From assembly GCA_002101205.1 (NCBI GenBank), contig LWTM01000072.1, positions 32,127 to 96,126 on the forward strand: 64,000 nucleotides of DNA, in the 5' to 3' direction. Below are positions 19,520 to 28,898 of this stretch, one piece after another; within the stretch, counting starts at the first letter, position 1, and the number at the start of each line of letters is the position of its first letter. This DNA is from Cycloclasticus sp. symbiont of Poecilosclerida sp. N (GTDB taxonomy: Bacteria > Pseudomonadota > Gammaproteobacteria > Methylococcales > Cycloclasticaceae). A program made the position numbers and the translations under genes. Under the pieces are notes generated by a model. It saw only the letters and a list, made by a program, of their open reading frames with translations, was not told the origin of the DNA and did no database searches.

Positions 19520-21181
19520 ATGGATAGACCTTGGTTAAGTAGTTACCCAGACGGTGTTAGCGCCGATATCGACATTAACAAATATTCGTCTGTTGTTGAA
19601 ATTTTAGAAAAGAGCGTTATAGAGTTTTCAGATAAGCCTGCTTTGAGCAATTTCGGTAAGACCCTCAGTTATTCAGAACTCTCACGCGCCACTACTTCTG
19701 TAGCAGCCTATCTGCAAAACACACTGTGTCTTAAAAAAGGCGACTGCGTTGCGATTATGATGCCCAACTTATTGCAAAACCCCATCTCTATTTTTGCCGT
19801 GCTCAAAGCAGGTTTAACCGTTGTTAACACCAATCCTTTATACACTCCACGCGAACTTCGTCATCAATTAAAAGACTCTGGTGCTAAAGCTATTATTGTG
19901 GTCGAAAATTTTGCCCATACTGTCCAAGAGGTGCTTGATGATACAGAGGTAGAGCACGTCATCGTAACCAAAATGGGCGACATGCTCGATTTCCCAAAAT
20001 CAATCGTCATTAACCTAGTTGTTAAATACCTTAAAAAAATGGTGCCTGATTTTTCTCTGCCTAAGTCGATTCCATTCAAAACCGTTTTATCTGAAGGCTC
20101 GCAATTGAGTTTAACGCCCACTCATCTCACGCATGATGATATAGCCTTTCTACAATATACTGACGGAACAACAGGTGCGGCCAAAGGCGCCATGCTGACG
20201 CATAAAAACATGGTTGCCAATATGCTGCAGGCCTCCGAATGGATTAAAAATGATGTTATTCCAGGCCAAGAAATTATTATTACCGCCTTACCGCTTTACC
20301 ATATTTTTTCGTTAACCGCTAACTGCCTCGTCTTTATGGAGGCTGGTGCAAGAAACATTCTTATTACCAATCCCAGAGATTTCAAAGGCTTTGTAAAAGA
20401 ACTCAGCGGCGTCCCCTTTACTGCCATAACGGGTGTTAACACTCTATTCAATGCGCTCATCAATACCGAGGGTTTTAAAGAGATTGATTTTTCCAGTCTT
20501 AAAATAACCATTGGCGGCGGTATGTCAGTGCAGCGTGTTGTTGCGGCTAAATGGAAACAAATTACGGGCTGCACTCTTGTTGAGGCGTTCGGGCTAACTG
20601 AAACGTCGCCCGCTGTTTGCATCAATCCATTAAACATTAAGGAATACAACGGCAGTATTGGCCTGCCGGTTTCCTCTACGTATTGCAAACTCATTGATGA
20701 TCAAGGTGGCCTCGTTGCTGATGGCGAAGCTGGAGAGTTATGCATTCAGGGCCCACAAGTAATGCAAGGTTATTGGAACTTACCTGATGAGTCAGCCAAT
20801 GTTTTTACTAAAGACGGCTGGTTAAAAACAGGTGATATTGCAAAAATGGACGATAACGGCTTTTTCTATATCGTAGACAGGATTAAAGACATGATTTTAG
20901 TGTCTGGCTTTAACGTTTACCCTAACGAAGTTGAAAATGTCATCGTTGAACACGAAGGTGTTTTAGAGTGTGGTGTGATTGGCGTTCCTGATGGAAATCA
21001 CGGCGAATCAGTTAAAGCCTTCGTCGTACGAAAAGACGATTTTCTCACCGAAGAAGCACTATTAGATTTCTGCAAAGAAAGCCTAACCGCTTACAAAAAA
21101 CCCAAAGAAATTGTCTTTATTAAAGAACTACCAAAAAGCAATGTTGGCAAGGTTCTTAGGCGTGCACTTAGGTTTATGTAG
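19520..21181 (+). CDS. Long-chain acyl-CoA ligase (FadD-like, AMP-binding)
   Basis: The 553-residue adenylate-forming enzyme activates fatty acids to acyl-CoA. Motifs seen are the start MDRPWLSSYPDGV, the P-loop-type motif as YTDGTTGAAKGAML (near residue 214), LPLYHIFSLTANCL, GLTETSPAVCINPL, WLKTGDIAKMDDNGFFYIVDR and a C-terminal KSNVGKVLRR. FadD proteins usually have TGGTTGVAKG or TSGTTG; the Asp in the second position is unusual and could affect nucleotide binding. It is divergent from the hydratase/SDR pair and feeds the downstream beta-oxidation operon. The start has AAGGAAAAGC upstream. Confidence 0.92.
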   Translation: MDRPWLSSYPDGVSADIDINKYSSVVEILEKSVIEFSDKPALSNFGKTLSYSELSRATTSVAAYLQNTLCLKKGDCVAIMMPNLLQNPISIFAVLKAGLTVVNTNPLYTPRELRHQLKDSGAKAIIVVENFAHTVQEVLDDTEVEHVIVTKMGDMLDFPKSIVINLVVKYLKKMVPDFSLPKSIPFKTVLSEGSQLSLTPTHLTHDDIAFLQYTDGTTGAAKGAMLTHKNMVANMLQASEWIKNDVIPGQEIIITALPLYHIFSLTANCLVFMEAGARNILITNPRDFKGFVKELSGVPFTAITGVNTLFNALINTEGFKEIDFSSLKITIGGGMSVQRVVAAKWKQITGCTLVEAFGLTETSPAVCINPLNIKEYNGSIGLPVSSTYCKLIDDQGGLVADGEAGELCIQGPQVMQGYWNLPDESANVFTKDGWLKTGDIAKMDDNGFFYIVDRIKDMILVSGFNVYPNEVENVIVEHEGVLECGVIGVPDGNHGESVKAFVVRKDDFLTEEALLDFCKESLTAYKKPKEIVFIKELPKSNVGKVLRRALRFM

Positions 21182-21208
21182 CTAACGGCCTCTTAAGACC
21201 TCAGCACG

Positions 21209-21273
21209 TGTACTTACACCGCCGGCGCAGGCAGCACCCGCTACGCTTGTACTTACACCGCCGGCGCAGGCAG
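21209..21273 (+). repeat. Tandem in-frame 39-base repeat (26-base core)
   Basis: A 26-base GC-rich core occurs at 21209-21234 and identically at 21248-21273. The period is 39 bases (13 codons), so it keeps the reading frame VLTPPAQA of the transposase remnant. It looks like a duplication generated within the decaying transposase. Confidence 0.75.
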
Positions 21274-21479
21274 ACAAAGAGCGTCACGCTCGTATTGCAG
21301 TCACTCGTGCCGAAGGAGGGCCTCCTTTTACAACAGACAAGCGACACTATGGGCTGACACGAACTCGATTCATGGGGCTAGATAAAAATGCCACCGTCTA
21401 TGGCCTCGCTGCTATGGCGTTAAACATTCGTAAAGGCGCAAATTTTCTGACGCGGTATGGTTTGCCTTGCCTGAACTAA
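21210..21479 (+). pseudogene. C-terminal fragment of an IS5-type transposase
   Basis: The frame ends at a TAA (21477-21479) and reads ADKERHARIAVTRA, KRHYGLTRTRFMGLDKN, YGLAAMALNIRKGANFL and YGLPCLN. This is the C-terminus of IS5/IS4-like transposases, with the YGLxRTRFMGLxKN and AMAxNIRKG segments. The stretch EGGPPFTTD replaces the usual EHPF-type sequence with the catalytic Glu, so it is damaged as well as truncated. It lies 30 bases after the acyl-CoA ligase and contains a duplicated 39-base segment. Confidence 0.8.
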
Positions 21480-21671
21480 GTTATATAGGATAGATTCGCT
21501 GTGTTGCATAAAAAACCCAAGAAACGATCAAAATCAGCTTAAATTAAGGACATAACCACATATTTATGCAAAAAATATAGAACATAAAACAAAAACACAT
21601 GTTTAACAATAAAATTGAGATGCTATGCTGAGGTCTGTCTTACATAAAGAAAATGCCTTGTATCTTTTAAA

Positions 21672-21687
21672 TTAACGTTAGCGTAAA
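21672..21687 (+). promoter_or_regulatory. Candidate MerR-family operator (LiuR-like)
   Basis: The imperfect palindrome TTAACGTTAGCGTAAA lies 30 bases upstream of the MerR gene. It resembles the TTTACGT..ACGTAAA type palindromes reported for MerR regulators of acyl-CoA catabolism (LiuR). Matching to that consensus is from memory and partial (about 13 of 16). Confidence 0.5.
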
Positions 21688-21717
21688 GTAAGGGCATATT
21701 AAGTAACAAGGCTTGAC

Positions 21718-22119
21718 ATGAAAGATACTTTATATACAGCAACTGAATTAGCAGACACTCTTGGCGTCTCGTCCCGCACACTCAGGTTTTACGAAACAAA
21801 ACTCCTTATTAACCCTAATCGCGTAGGTAATAGGCGTATTTACAATTACCAAGACCACGCACGAATGCAACTTATCTTAAGAGGTAAGCGTATAGGTTTC
21901 TCATTGGACGATATACGGGAGTTTTTAAACCTCTATGACAGCAACACCGATAAAACCGCTCAGATACAATTACTCGTCAATAAAATCTCACGCCGAATTG
22001 ACCAACTAACTGAGCGGCACAAAGATATCGAAACAACCTTGTGCGAATTAAAGGAAATTCAATCAATGGCTCTAGAAACACTTAAAAATAAACCCAAAAT
22101 TAGATGGAGCGCACCATGA
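21718..22119 (+). CDS. MerR-family transcriptional regulator of the beta-oxidation operon
   Basis: The 133-residue regulator has the N-terminal winged helix TATELADTLGVSSRTLRFYE, the NRVGNRRIYNYQDHARM wing and a C-terminal coiled coil (about 75-120) for dimerisation. It lacks the cysteine effector motifs of metal- or redox-sensing MerRs, so an acyl-CoA-type ligand is plausible. Its stop overlaps the thiolase start (ATGA), so it is the first gene of the catabolic operon. It probably binds its own upstream palindrome at 21672-21687 and controls itself and the three enzymes that follow. Confidence 0.88.
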   Translation: MKDTLYTATELADTLGVSSRTLRFYETKLLINPNRVGNRRIYNYQDHARMQLILRGKRIGFSLDDIREFLNLYDSNTDKTAQIQLLVNKISRRIDQLTERHKDIETTLCELKEIQSMALETLKNKPKIRWSAP

Positions 22120-23243
22120 AAAACGTCGTCATTGCAGCTTATGTACGGTCCCCACAAACTTTCGCGCACAAAGGTGCCTTAGCTTCGGTTAGGCCAGATG
22201 CCCTTGCAGCGCAAGTCATCGCAGGGTTGCTCGATAAAACGGGCATTGATCCGAGCACGATTGAAGACGTCATTATGGGCTGTGCCTTCCCAGAAGGTGA
22301 GCAGGGCCTTAATATTGCAAGACTGTCCGCTCTTATGGCTGGTATGCCACAATCTGTTGCGGGCGTTACCGTTAATCGCTTTTGTGGTTCGTCTATGCAA
22401 GCCATTCATATGGCCGCAGGTGCTATTCAAATGAACGCAGGTGATGTGTTTATTTGCGGTGGTGTTGAGTCGATGAGCCGTGTCCCGATGGGTGGCTATA
22501 ACCCCATGCCGAACCCAGCTTTACCAACAGCCTATATGAGCATGGGAGAAACCGCAGAGAACGTTGCAAAACAGTACAACTTAAGCCGAGAGCAACAAGA
22601 CAAATTCGCCCTTCTTAGCCAGAAGAAAGCCGCAACGGCTCAAGAGAACGGATACTTTAATGACGAAATTATCGCTATTTCCACAAAACAAGGCACGGTC
22701 ACAAGTGATGGCTGTATACGACCTAATACCAGCATAGATGACTTGGCCAATTTAAAACCAGCTTTCTTAGCTAATGGAGGCACTGTCACCGCAGCAAGCA
22801 CATCGCCTCTTACCGACGGCGCTTGTGCTACATTAGTTTGCAGCGAAAATTATGCAAAGCAGCATGGCTTAACCCCGCTTGCGCGTATTAAAAGCATTGC
22901 CGTTGCAGGTTGTGCCCCAGAGCTTATGGGGCTTGGGCCTATTGCCGCAACTGAAAAGGCTTTACAACGTGCCTCTTTGAACATTGAAGACATCAATATT
23001 ATTGAAATTAACGAAGCCTTTGCCAGCCAATCTATCGCCTGTATTGAGGCGCTGAAAATAAACTCTAATCGCGTCAATATAGACGGCGGCGCAATCGCAT
23101 TAGGACACCCGTTAGGTGCAACTGGCGCACGTATTACCGGCAAAGCCGCCGCATTACTGGCACGTGAGAAAAAACAGTATGCGTTAGCTACTCAGTGCAT
23201 TGGCGGCGGGCAAGGTATTACAACCATATTGGAGTCCATCTAA
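22116..23243 (+). CDS. Acetyl-CoA C-acyltransferase (thiolase, FadA-type)
   Basis: The 375-residue thiolase cleaves 3-ketoacyl-CoA to acetyl-CoA and a shortened acyl-CoA. The start was taken at 22116, where ATG overlaps the MerR stop (ATGA). Catalytic residues are present: nucleophile C90 in NRFCGSSMQAIH, the His in GGAIALGHPLGATGAR and the second Cys in CIGGGQG. Its end overlaps the next gene start (TAATG). The order thiolase, FadN-type, acyl-CoA dehydrogenase recalls the fadNAE operon of Bacillus subtilis more than the fadBA order of Escherichia coli. Confidence 0.94.
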   Translation: MKNVVIAAYVRSPQTFAHKGALASVRPDALAAQVIAGLLDKTGIDPSTIEDVIMGCAFPEGEQGLNIARLSALMAGMPQSVAGVTVNRFCGSSMQAIHMAAGAIQMNAGDVFICGGVESMSRVPMGGYNPMPNPALPTAYMSMGETAENVAKQYNLSREQQDKFALLSQKKAATAQENGYFNDEIIAISTKQGTVTSDGCIRPNTSIDDLANLKPAFLANGGTVTAASTSPLTDGACATLVCSENYAKQHGLTPLARIKSIAVAGCAPELMGLGPIAATEKALQRASLNIEDINIIEINEAFASQSIACIEALKINSNRVNIDGGAIALGHPLGATGARITGKAAALLAREKKQYALATQCIGGGQGITTILESI

Positions 23244-25567
23244 TGGAAATTAAAACCGTTGCTGTTATTGGCGCGGGAGTCATGGGTGGCGGTATTGCTG
23301 CCCAAATTGCCAACGCAGGTGTCAAAGTATTGTTATTGGACATTGTTCCAAAAAATACCGATAACCGAAGCGTCGTCGCCCAATCAGCCATTCAGAAATT
23401 GCTAAAGGTTAAGCCTGCAGCGCTCATGCACAAACGCAATGCCAAACTTATTACAGCGGGTAACTTGGAAGATAATTTAAACGATTTGGCGCACGTCGAT
23501 TGGATTATTGAAGTCATTATTGAGAATTTGGATTTAAAACAAGCGCTCTACAAAAAAATTGATGCCGTTCGAAAAACAAGTTGTATCGTTTCATCCAACA
23601 CATCAACATTGCCGTTAGCTGACTTAGCGGTAGGGTTATCAAAAAGCTTCAGGCATCATTTTTTAATCACCCATTTCTTTAACCCGCCACGCTATATGCG
23701 TTTGCTTGAGATCGTTGAGGGCCCTGATACGAAGCCAGGCATTACGGATACTCTCTGTCACTTTTGCGACCACCAATTAGGTAAAGGCATTGTTAAGTGC
23801 AACGACACACCCGGTTTTATAGCCAATAGAATTGGTGCGTATTGGATGCAAACCGCCATGCTTGAGTGTATGCGACTAGACCTAAGCGTGGACGAAGCCG
23901 ATGCCATTTGTGGTCGCCCTATGGGCTTTCCTAAAACAGGCGTGTTTGGTTTAATGGATTTGATAGGCCTTGATTTGATGCCTCATATTTTGGATTCCAT
24001 GATGCACTCCTTACCAAAGAGCGATGCTTTTCATGAGCAGGCACATATTCCAGACGTGGTGAACAGCATGATTAGCGAAGGTTATACCGGTCGTAAAGGC
24101 AAAGGAGGCTTTTATAGGTTGAATAAATCCGCAGGTAAGAAAACTAAAGAGTCTGTGGATTTAAAGACAGGAAAATATGCGCGTAGCGAAACAGCGGCGC
24201 TTGATTCATTGAAGCCCTCTATTGCAAACGAGTTAAAAAAACTAGTGAGTTTTGACGATAAAGGCGGTGAATTTGCATGGTCTGTTCTGTCAAAAACACT
24301 AACTTACAGCGCAGGGCTCATTCCAGAAATAGGCGATAACATTGAAGCTATCGACCGCGCAATGAAGTTAGGTTACAACTGGAAACACGGTCCTTTCGAG
24401 CTGATCGACAAAATCGGCGTTGACTGGTTTATTGATAAACTGGAATCTAAACAACAGCCCATCCCAGCCATACTTGCCGCAGCAAAGAACAAAACCTTCT
24501 ACCGTTTTGAAGCGGGTCAACGCCAATGTCTTAATTTAACAGGCGAGTACCGAACACTAAAACGAGAAGAAGGCATTGTACTCCTCGAAGACATTAAACG
24601 GCAGCAACAGCCCGTTAAGAAAAACGCCTCTGCCAGCTTGTGGGATATTGGCGATAGCGTTCTATGTCTAGAGTTTCACAGCAAAATGAACTCTATTGAT
24701 CCGGATATTCTTGCCATGATCGATACCGCTGTCGCTATTATTCCGAATAAATACAAAGCCCTTGTTTTGTATAACGAGGCTGATAACTATTCTGTTGGCG
24801 CAAATATTGGTTTAGCCTTATTCGCCGCTAATGTAGCCGCTTGGGCGCAAATAGAGGCGATGGTTAAGTCGGGCCAAGATACTTACAAAGCCTTAAAACA
24901 CGCCCCCTTTCCTGTCATTGGCGCACCAGCGGGTATGGCGCTTGGCGGCGGCTGTGAAAGCTTACTACATTGTGATGCGATACAAGCGCACGCCGAGTCG
25001 TATATCGGCTTAGTTGAAGTCGGTGTTGGGCTTATTCCAGCTTGGGGTGGCAGCAAAGAGGTACTAACACGCTGCATGCTAGACCCTAAGCGCGCTAAAG
25101 GCCCTATGCCTGCCATCAGCAAGGCATTTGAAATTATTAGCACGGCCACCGTTTCCACCTCTGCTGCGGAAGCTAAAAGCCACTTATTTATGGCAAAGTC
25201 CGATGGCATCACCATGAACCGTGAGCGCTTATTATTCGACGCAAAGAACAAAGCATTATCTATGCTACCCGATTACTCACCTATTGAAGTTGAGGAAATA
25301 TCTTTACCAGGTGCAACGGCACGTACCGCGCTTAATTTAGCCGTTGCCAGCTTTGTGCAAGCAGGCAAAGTAACTGAATACGACGGCGTCATTGCTGACC
25401 AACTTGCATTAGTGCTTAGTGGCGATGAAACAGACATTGCCGATCTTCATAGCGAAGATGACTTACTAACACTTGAACGCAAAGCCTTTATGGCACTCAT
25501 CAAGCAAGATAAAACGCTCAACCGCGTTCAGCACATGCTCGAAACAGGCAAACCTTTAAGGAATTAA
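23243..25567 (+). CDS. 3-hydroxyacyl-CoA dehydrogenase/enoyl-CoA hydratase (FadN-type)
   Basis: The 774-residue bifunctional beta-oxidation enzyme has the dehydrogenase first: NAD site VIGAGVMGGGIAAQIANAG, then SSNTSTLPLADLA and HFFNPPRYMRLLEIV. A second 3HCDH domain follows near residues 190-400, and the crotonase domain lies at the C-terminal end (about 450-650) with LGGGCESLLHCD and GLVEVGVGLIPAWGGSKEV. FadB/FadJ have the opposite domain order, so this is the FadN-like arrangement. Both crotonase Glu residues (GGGCE and GLVEVG) are kept. The start at 23243 overlaps the thiolase stop, which was preferred over an upstream extension. Confidence 0.92.
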   Translation: MEIKTVAVIGAGVMGGGIAAQIANAGVKVLLLDIVPKNTDNRSVVAQSAIQKLLKVKPAALMHKRNAKLITAGNLEDNLNDLAHVDWIIEVIIENLDLKQALYKKIDAVRKTSCIVSSNTSTLPLADLAVGLSKSFRHHFLITHFFNPPRYMRLLEIVEGPDTKPGITDTLCHFCDHQLGKGIVKCNDTPGFIANRIGAYWMQTAMLECMRLDLSVDEADAICGRPMGFPKTGVFGLMDLIGLDLMPHILDSMMHSLPKSDAFHEQAHIPDVVNSMISEGYTGRKGKGGFYRLNKSAGKKTKESVDLKTGKYARSETAALDSLKPSIANELKKLVSFDDKGGEFAWSVLSKTLTYSAGLIPEIGDNIEAIDRAMKLGYNWKHGPFELIDKIGVDWFIDKLESKQQPIPAILAAAKNKTFYRFEAGQRQCLNLTGEYRTLKREEGIVLLEDIKRQQQPVKKNASASLWDIGDSVLCLEFHSKMNSIDPDILAMIDTAVAIIPNKYKALVLYNEADNYSVGANIGLALFAANVAAWAQIEAMVKSGQDTYKALKHAPFPVIGAPAGMALGGGCESLLHCDAIQAHAESYIGLVEVGVGLIPAWGGSKEVLTRCMLDPKRAKGPMPAISKAFEIISTATVSTSAAEAKSHLFMAKSDGITMNRERLLFDAKNKALSMLPDYSPIEVEEISLPGATARTALNLAVASFVQAGKVTEYDGVIADQLALVLSGDETDIADLHSEDDLLTLERKAFMALIKQDKTLNRVQHMLETGKPLRN

Positions 25568-25569
25568 AT

Positions 25570-27354
25570 ATGCTTATTTTCAAACCTCCCATTGAAGACA
25601 CCAAGTATCTCATTGACGAATTTTTAGATACCTCTGAATTATCGAATATAGGCGTGTTCAAAAACATGACACCAGACTTAACCGATGCCATATTTGAAGA
25701 AGCCGGAAAAATATCCGAGTCGCTACTTTTCCCCCTTAACAGAAGTGGCGATGAACATGGTTGTACATTAGACAGTGGAAACGTTACAACAGCTGACGGA
25801 TTTAAAGAGGCCTATCAAGAAATAACACAAGCAGGCTGGGGAAACTTAACCTGTCACGAACAGTACGGAGGACAAGGGCTTCCGCACTACATCGCTAACG
25901 CAGTGGATGAAATGATGGTATCTGGCAATATGTCATTCAGCATTTACTTCGGTCTTACTATCGGTGCTTACAATGTGATAGAACGCTTTGCTTCGGATGA
26001 TATTAAAGAGCAATATTTGCCAAATATGGTATCAGGCAAATGGAGCGGCACCATGTGTTTAACTGAGCCGCATTGCGGAACTGACTTGGGACTTATTCGA
26101 TCAAAGGCCAGCCCCCAAGACGACGGCAGCTACAATATCAACGGTAGTAAAATATTCATTTCTGCTGGCGAACATGATTTAACTGAAAACATATTGCACC
26201 TCGTTCTTGCTCGAACGCCTGATGCGCCTAAAGGCATAAAAGGCATTAGTCTGTTCCTTGTTCCTAAAATCAACGTGTCTAAAAATGGAGAGCTTGGTAA
26301 ACATAACAATGTTACTTGTAGCGGTATTGAACATAAGATGGGCATTAAAGCATCTTCCACTTGTGCGATGGAATTTGATAATTCTAATGGGGTTCTTGTT
26401 GGAGAGTTAAACAAAGGTATGAAAGCCATGTTTATTATGATGAATAGCGCTCGCATTCACGTTGGCATTCAAGGGCTAGCGGTTGCTCATACATCTTATT
26501 GTGCTGCCGTTGATTATGCTAAACAAAGGCTTCAAGGTCGTGCATTAACTGGCGCAAAAAACCCAGGAAAGCCAGCAGACTCACTCATTGTTCACCCCGA
26601 CGTGCGGCGCATGCTGATGACCATGAAAGCTTATACCGAAGGGGCCCGCGCATTAAGTACATGGTTATCCTTCAAACTCGATGTTTCGCATCATTCGCCA
26701 GACCTTATAAAAAAACAACAAGCAGACCAGCTCGTTTCACTACTAACCCCTGTGTTCAAATCATTCTTAACCGACATGGGCGAAACTGTCACTAGCCTTG
26801 GTATGCAAATATACGGCGGACACGGCTATATTCGCGAGAACGGCATGGAACAATATTTGCGCGATGTGCGAATTTGCCAAATTTACGAAGGGACCAATGG
26901 CATACAGGCGCTTGATTTAGTGGGTAGAAAACTCCCTGCTCATATGGGCAAATCATTACGTTATTTTTTCCATCCCTTATCCACTTTTCTAGAACAGCAC
27001 GCTGATGACGAACAATTAAGCGTGTATATAAACCCACTTTCAAAGTCATTCTTCAGATTACAAAGCGCAACCTTATTTATTGCACAAAGAAGCCTATCCA
27101 ATCCGGATGAAGCAGGCGCAGCTGCAAGCGATTACCTGAAATTATTTGGCTTCGTCGCTATGGGTTATATGTGGGCGCAAATGGCCGAAAAATCCATCTA
27201 TCACAAAGCAAACATGTCTGATGAATTTTATGATGCAAAGCTTAAAACAGGTTTGTTTTATATGCAGCGATTACTACCCCAAACAGGCTCGTTGCTGTCT
27301 AGTATTATGTCTGGGTGTGGCAACACAATGAGTTTAGCGGAAACTCAGTTTTAA
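25570..27354 (+). CDS. Acyl-CoA dehydrogenase (with C-terminal domain)
   Basis: The 594-residue flavoenzyme introduces the trans-2 double bond in acyl-CoA. Segments seen are MCLTEPHCGTDLGLIRSKA (FAD/substrate site), GIKGISLFLVPK, MGIKASSTCAMEF, the QIYGGHGYIREN flavin segment and the catalytic base in QIYEGTNGIQALDLVGRKL. The C-terminal extension (about 470-594) is typical of the larger acyl-CoA dehydrogenases of pseudomonads. It starts 2 bases after the FadN-type gene and ends the operon, convergent with lapB (34-base gap). Confidence 0.93.
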   Translation: MLIFKPPIEDTKYLIDEFLDTSELSNIGVFKNMTPDLTDAIFEEAGKISESLLFPLNRSGDEHGCTLDSGNVTTADGFKEAYQEITQAGWGNLTCHEQYGGQGLPHYIANAVDEMMVSGNMSFSIYFGLTIGAYNVIERFASDDIKEQYLPNMVSGKWSGTMCLTEPHCGTDLGLIRSKASPQDDGSYNINGSKIFISAGEHDLTENILHLVLARTPDAPKGIKGISLFLVPKINVSKNGELGKHNNVTCSGIEHKMGIKASSTCAMEFDNSNGVLVGELNKGMKAMFIMMNSARIHVGIQGLAVAHTSYCAAVDYAKQRLQGRALTGAKNPGKPADSLIVHPDVRRMLMTMKAYTEGARALSTWLSFKLDVSHHSPDLIKKQQADQLVSLLTPVFKSFLTDMGETVTSLGMQIYGGHGYIRENGMEQYLRDVRICQIYEGTNGIQALDLVGRKLPAHMGKSLRYFFHPLSTFLEQHADDEQLSVYINPLSKSFFRLQSATLFIAQRSLSNPDEAGAAASDYLKLFGFVAMGYMWAQMAEKSIYHKANMSDEFYDAKLKTGLFYMQRLLPQTGSLLSSIMSGCGNTMSLAETQF

Positions 27355-27388
27355 ATAGATGAATAACGTCGTTAAGCTATTCCCTACG

Positions 27389-28528
27389 CTAGACCACCAC
27401 AGGTTTCGTAGTACCCCATTGTTTACAGCTTGGGCAATACCAATTTAATTCAACAGAGCTAAAGCCGCAGTTCTTACACTCAAAGCTAATGGGCTTTTCT
27501 TCAAAATTTTGAATAATATTGCGTAAAAAGCTGGACTCCGTGTCTCCATTCTCATCACCGATTTTTGCATACAGCCTTAAATACCCTTGATTCGGATTCT
27601 CGAGCAATCGTTTATGTAAAAATGTCGCCGCTTCCTTGCTGCTTTTTTGCTCCACCAACACATCAATAAACCGGCTCATTACAATCGTTGAGTCGTTACC
27701 CGCTTGCAAGTCAGCTAAAAAATTAAATTTCGCTTTCGGTTTGCCAATTTGATCAAAGCAAGTAAGAATTAAATTGAGGTAAACAGGAATAAAACGCTTA
27801 TCTTGCTTCGATATGGCCATTATCAATTTCAAAGCATGTTTATAATCACTCTTTTCTACTGCAAGCTCTGCACTAATTACATTAGCCCTAACGCATGACG
27901 AGTCTATTCTTAGCGCCTTCTTTAAGTCATTACGAACGGCGACATCATCACCTTGTTTTTTATGGAGCAGCGCCAATTCACAATGCAATTGTGATAATAA
28001 AACAGGCTGTTTACCAGCACCCATCATTTCCAACTTAAACGTGTAGTCAATCGCTTGTTGCCACTCTTTCTCTTGTTGAAAAATTGATAGCAGTTGCTTA
28101 ACAGCATGGACACGAAATACTGTGTCTTTTTCAAGCTCAAGGAAAATATTCTCTGCTCTATCGAGCAAGCCGGCTCGCATATAATCTAAGCCCAATTCGT
28201 TTAACGCATTCGAGCGAGCTTGCTGATTAATTTGGGGACGTGCAATAAGGTTTTGATGAAGGCGTATCGCCTTTTCTACTTCACCACGTTGACGAAATAA
28301 CGTACCAAGCGCCAAATGAACCTCTATTGTTTCATCATCAACTTCTAACAAGTCGATAAAGACACTGATCGCCTTATCTGGCTGTTCATTTAAAAGGAAG
28401 TTCAGGCCTTTAAAGTAACCATCATGCTCGCTCGAAGATGACTTTTCTTTCGAATGATAATGTTTTGAGGCAACGTACCATCCGCTGGCAGCTGCTACAG
28501 GTAACAGCATAATTGCAATTTCAAACAT
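27389..28528 (-). CDS. lapB: Lipopolysaccharide assembly protein B
   Basis: The 379-residue inner-membrane protein regulates LPS synthesis by promoting LpxC degradation with FtsH. It has an N-terminal membrane segment (IAIMLLPVAAASGWYVAS), a run of tetratricopeptide repeats (about 40-330, with FLLNEQPDKAISVFIDLL and HLALGTLFRQRGEVEKAI) and a C-terminal rubredoxin-like metal site with four Cys (CKNCGFS ... YCPSCKQWG). It starts immediately after lapA ends, so the two are coupled. The gene order ihfB-lapA-lapB is the usual one. Confidence 0.95.
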   Translation of the reverse strand: MFEIAIMLLPVAAASGWYVASKHYHSKEKSSSSEHDGYFKGLNFLLNEQPDKAISVFIDLLEVDDETIEVHLALGTLFRQRGEVEKAIRLHQNLIARPQINQQARSNALNELGLDYMRAGLLDRAENIFLELEKDTVFRVHAVKQLLSIFQQEKEWQQAIDYTFKLEMMGAGKQPVLLSQLHCELALLHKKQGDDVAVRNDLKKALRIDSSCVRANVISAELAVEKSDYKHALKLIMAISKQDKRFIPVYLNLILTCFDQIGKPKAKFNFLADLQAGNDSTIVMSRFIDVLVEQKSSKEAATFLHKRLLENPNQGYLRLYAKIGDENGDTESSFLRNIIQNFEEKPISFECKNCGFSSVELNWYCPSCKQWGTTKPVVV

Positions 28529-28819
28529 TTAATTTATACGCTTAGTAGGATACGTTCGTAAACTTGAGACTTCTTTCTTACTGATAGCGGCTTCTTTGGT
28601 TAATTTCGAATAACGACGGCGCCAGACTAAAGTGCTCCAAACTTTTGAGCTCAATCCCACCAAGGTACCAAGGATAAATGCACCGAGAAGCGCAAATGAC
28701 AAGGGGATTTCCAACCAACCGTAGTAGTAGTTGATTTTAATGGGTGCCGAATTTAGTATAGACAGCACAAAACCTACAACCAAAATAGTGACAAATAATA
28801 ATAAGTATATAAATTTCAT
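28529..28819 (-). CDS. lapA: Lipopolysaccharide assembly protein A (DUF1049)
   Basis: The 96-residue membrane protein works with LapB. It has two hydrophobic helices (IYLLLFVTILVVGFVLSIL and PLSFALLGAFILGTLVGLSS) separated by the NSAPIKINYYYGWLEI segment, the DUF1049 signature. It is adjacent to lapB with no gap. It lies after the ihfB terminator, so it may have its own promoter. Confidence 0.92.
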   Translation of the reverse strand: MKFIYLLLFVTILVVGFVLSILNSAPIKINYYYGWLEIPLSFALLGAFILGTLVGLSSKVWSTLVWRRRYSKLTKEAAISKKEVSSLRTYPTKRIN

Positions 28820-28870
28820 GATCTCTTCTTGGAGCTATTCCATTAAAAAGCTTGCTTAATTATAGCTAGT

Positions 28871-28897
28871 AAAAAAGCTCCTAAAAGGAGCTTTTTT
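28871..28897 (-). terminator. Intrinsic terminator after ihfB
   Basis: A perfect 11-base-pair stem of AAAAAAGCTCC with its complement around a 5-base loop ends in a T-run on the minus strand. It lies directly downstream of the ihfB stop and before lapA. The A/T symmetry makes it potentially bidirectional. Confidence 0.85.
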
Positions 28898-28898
28898 A

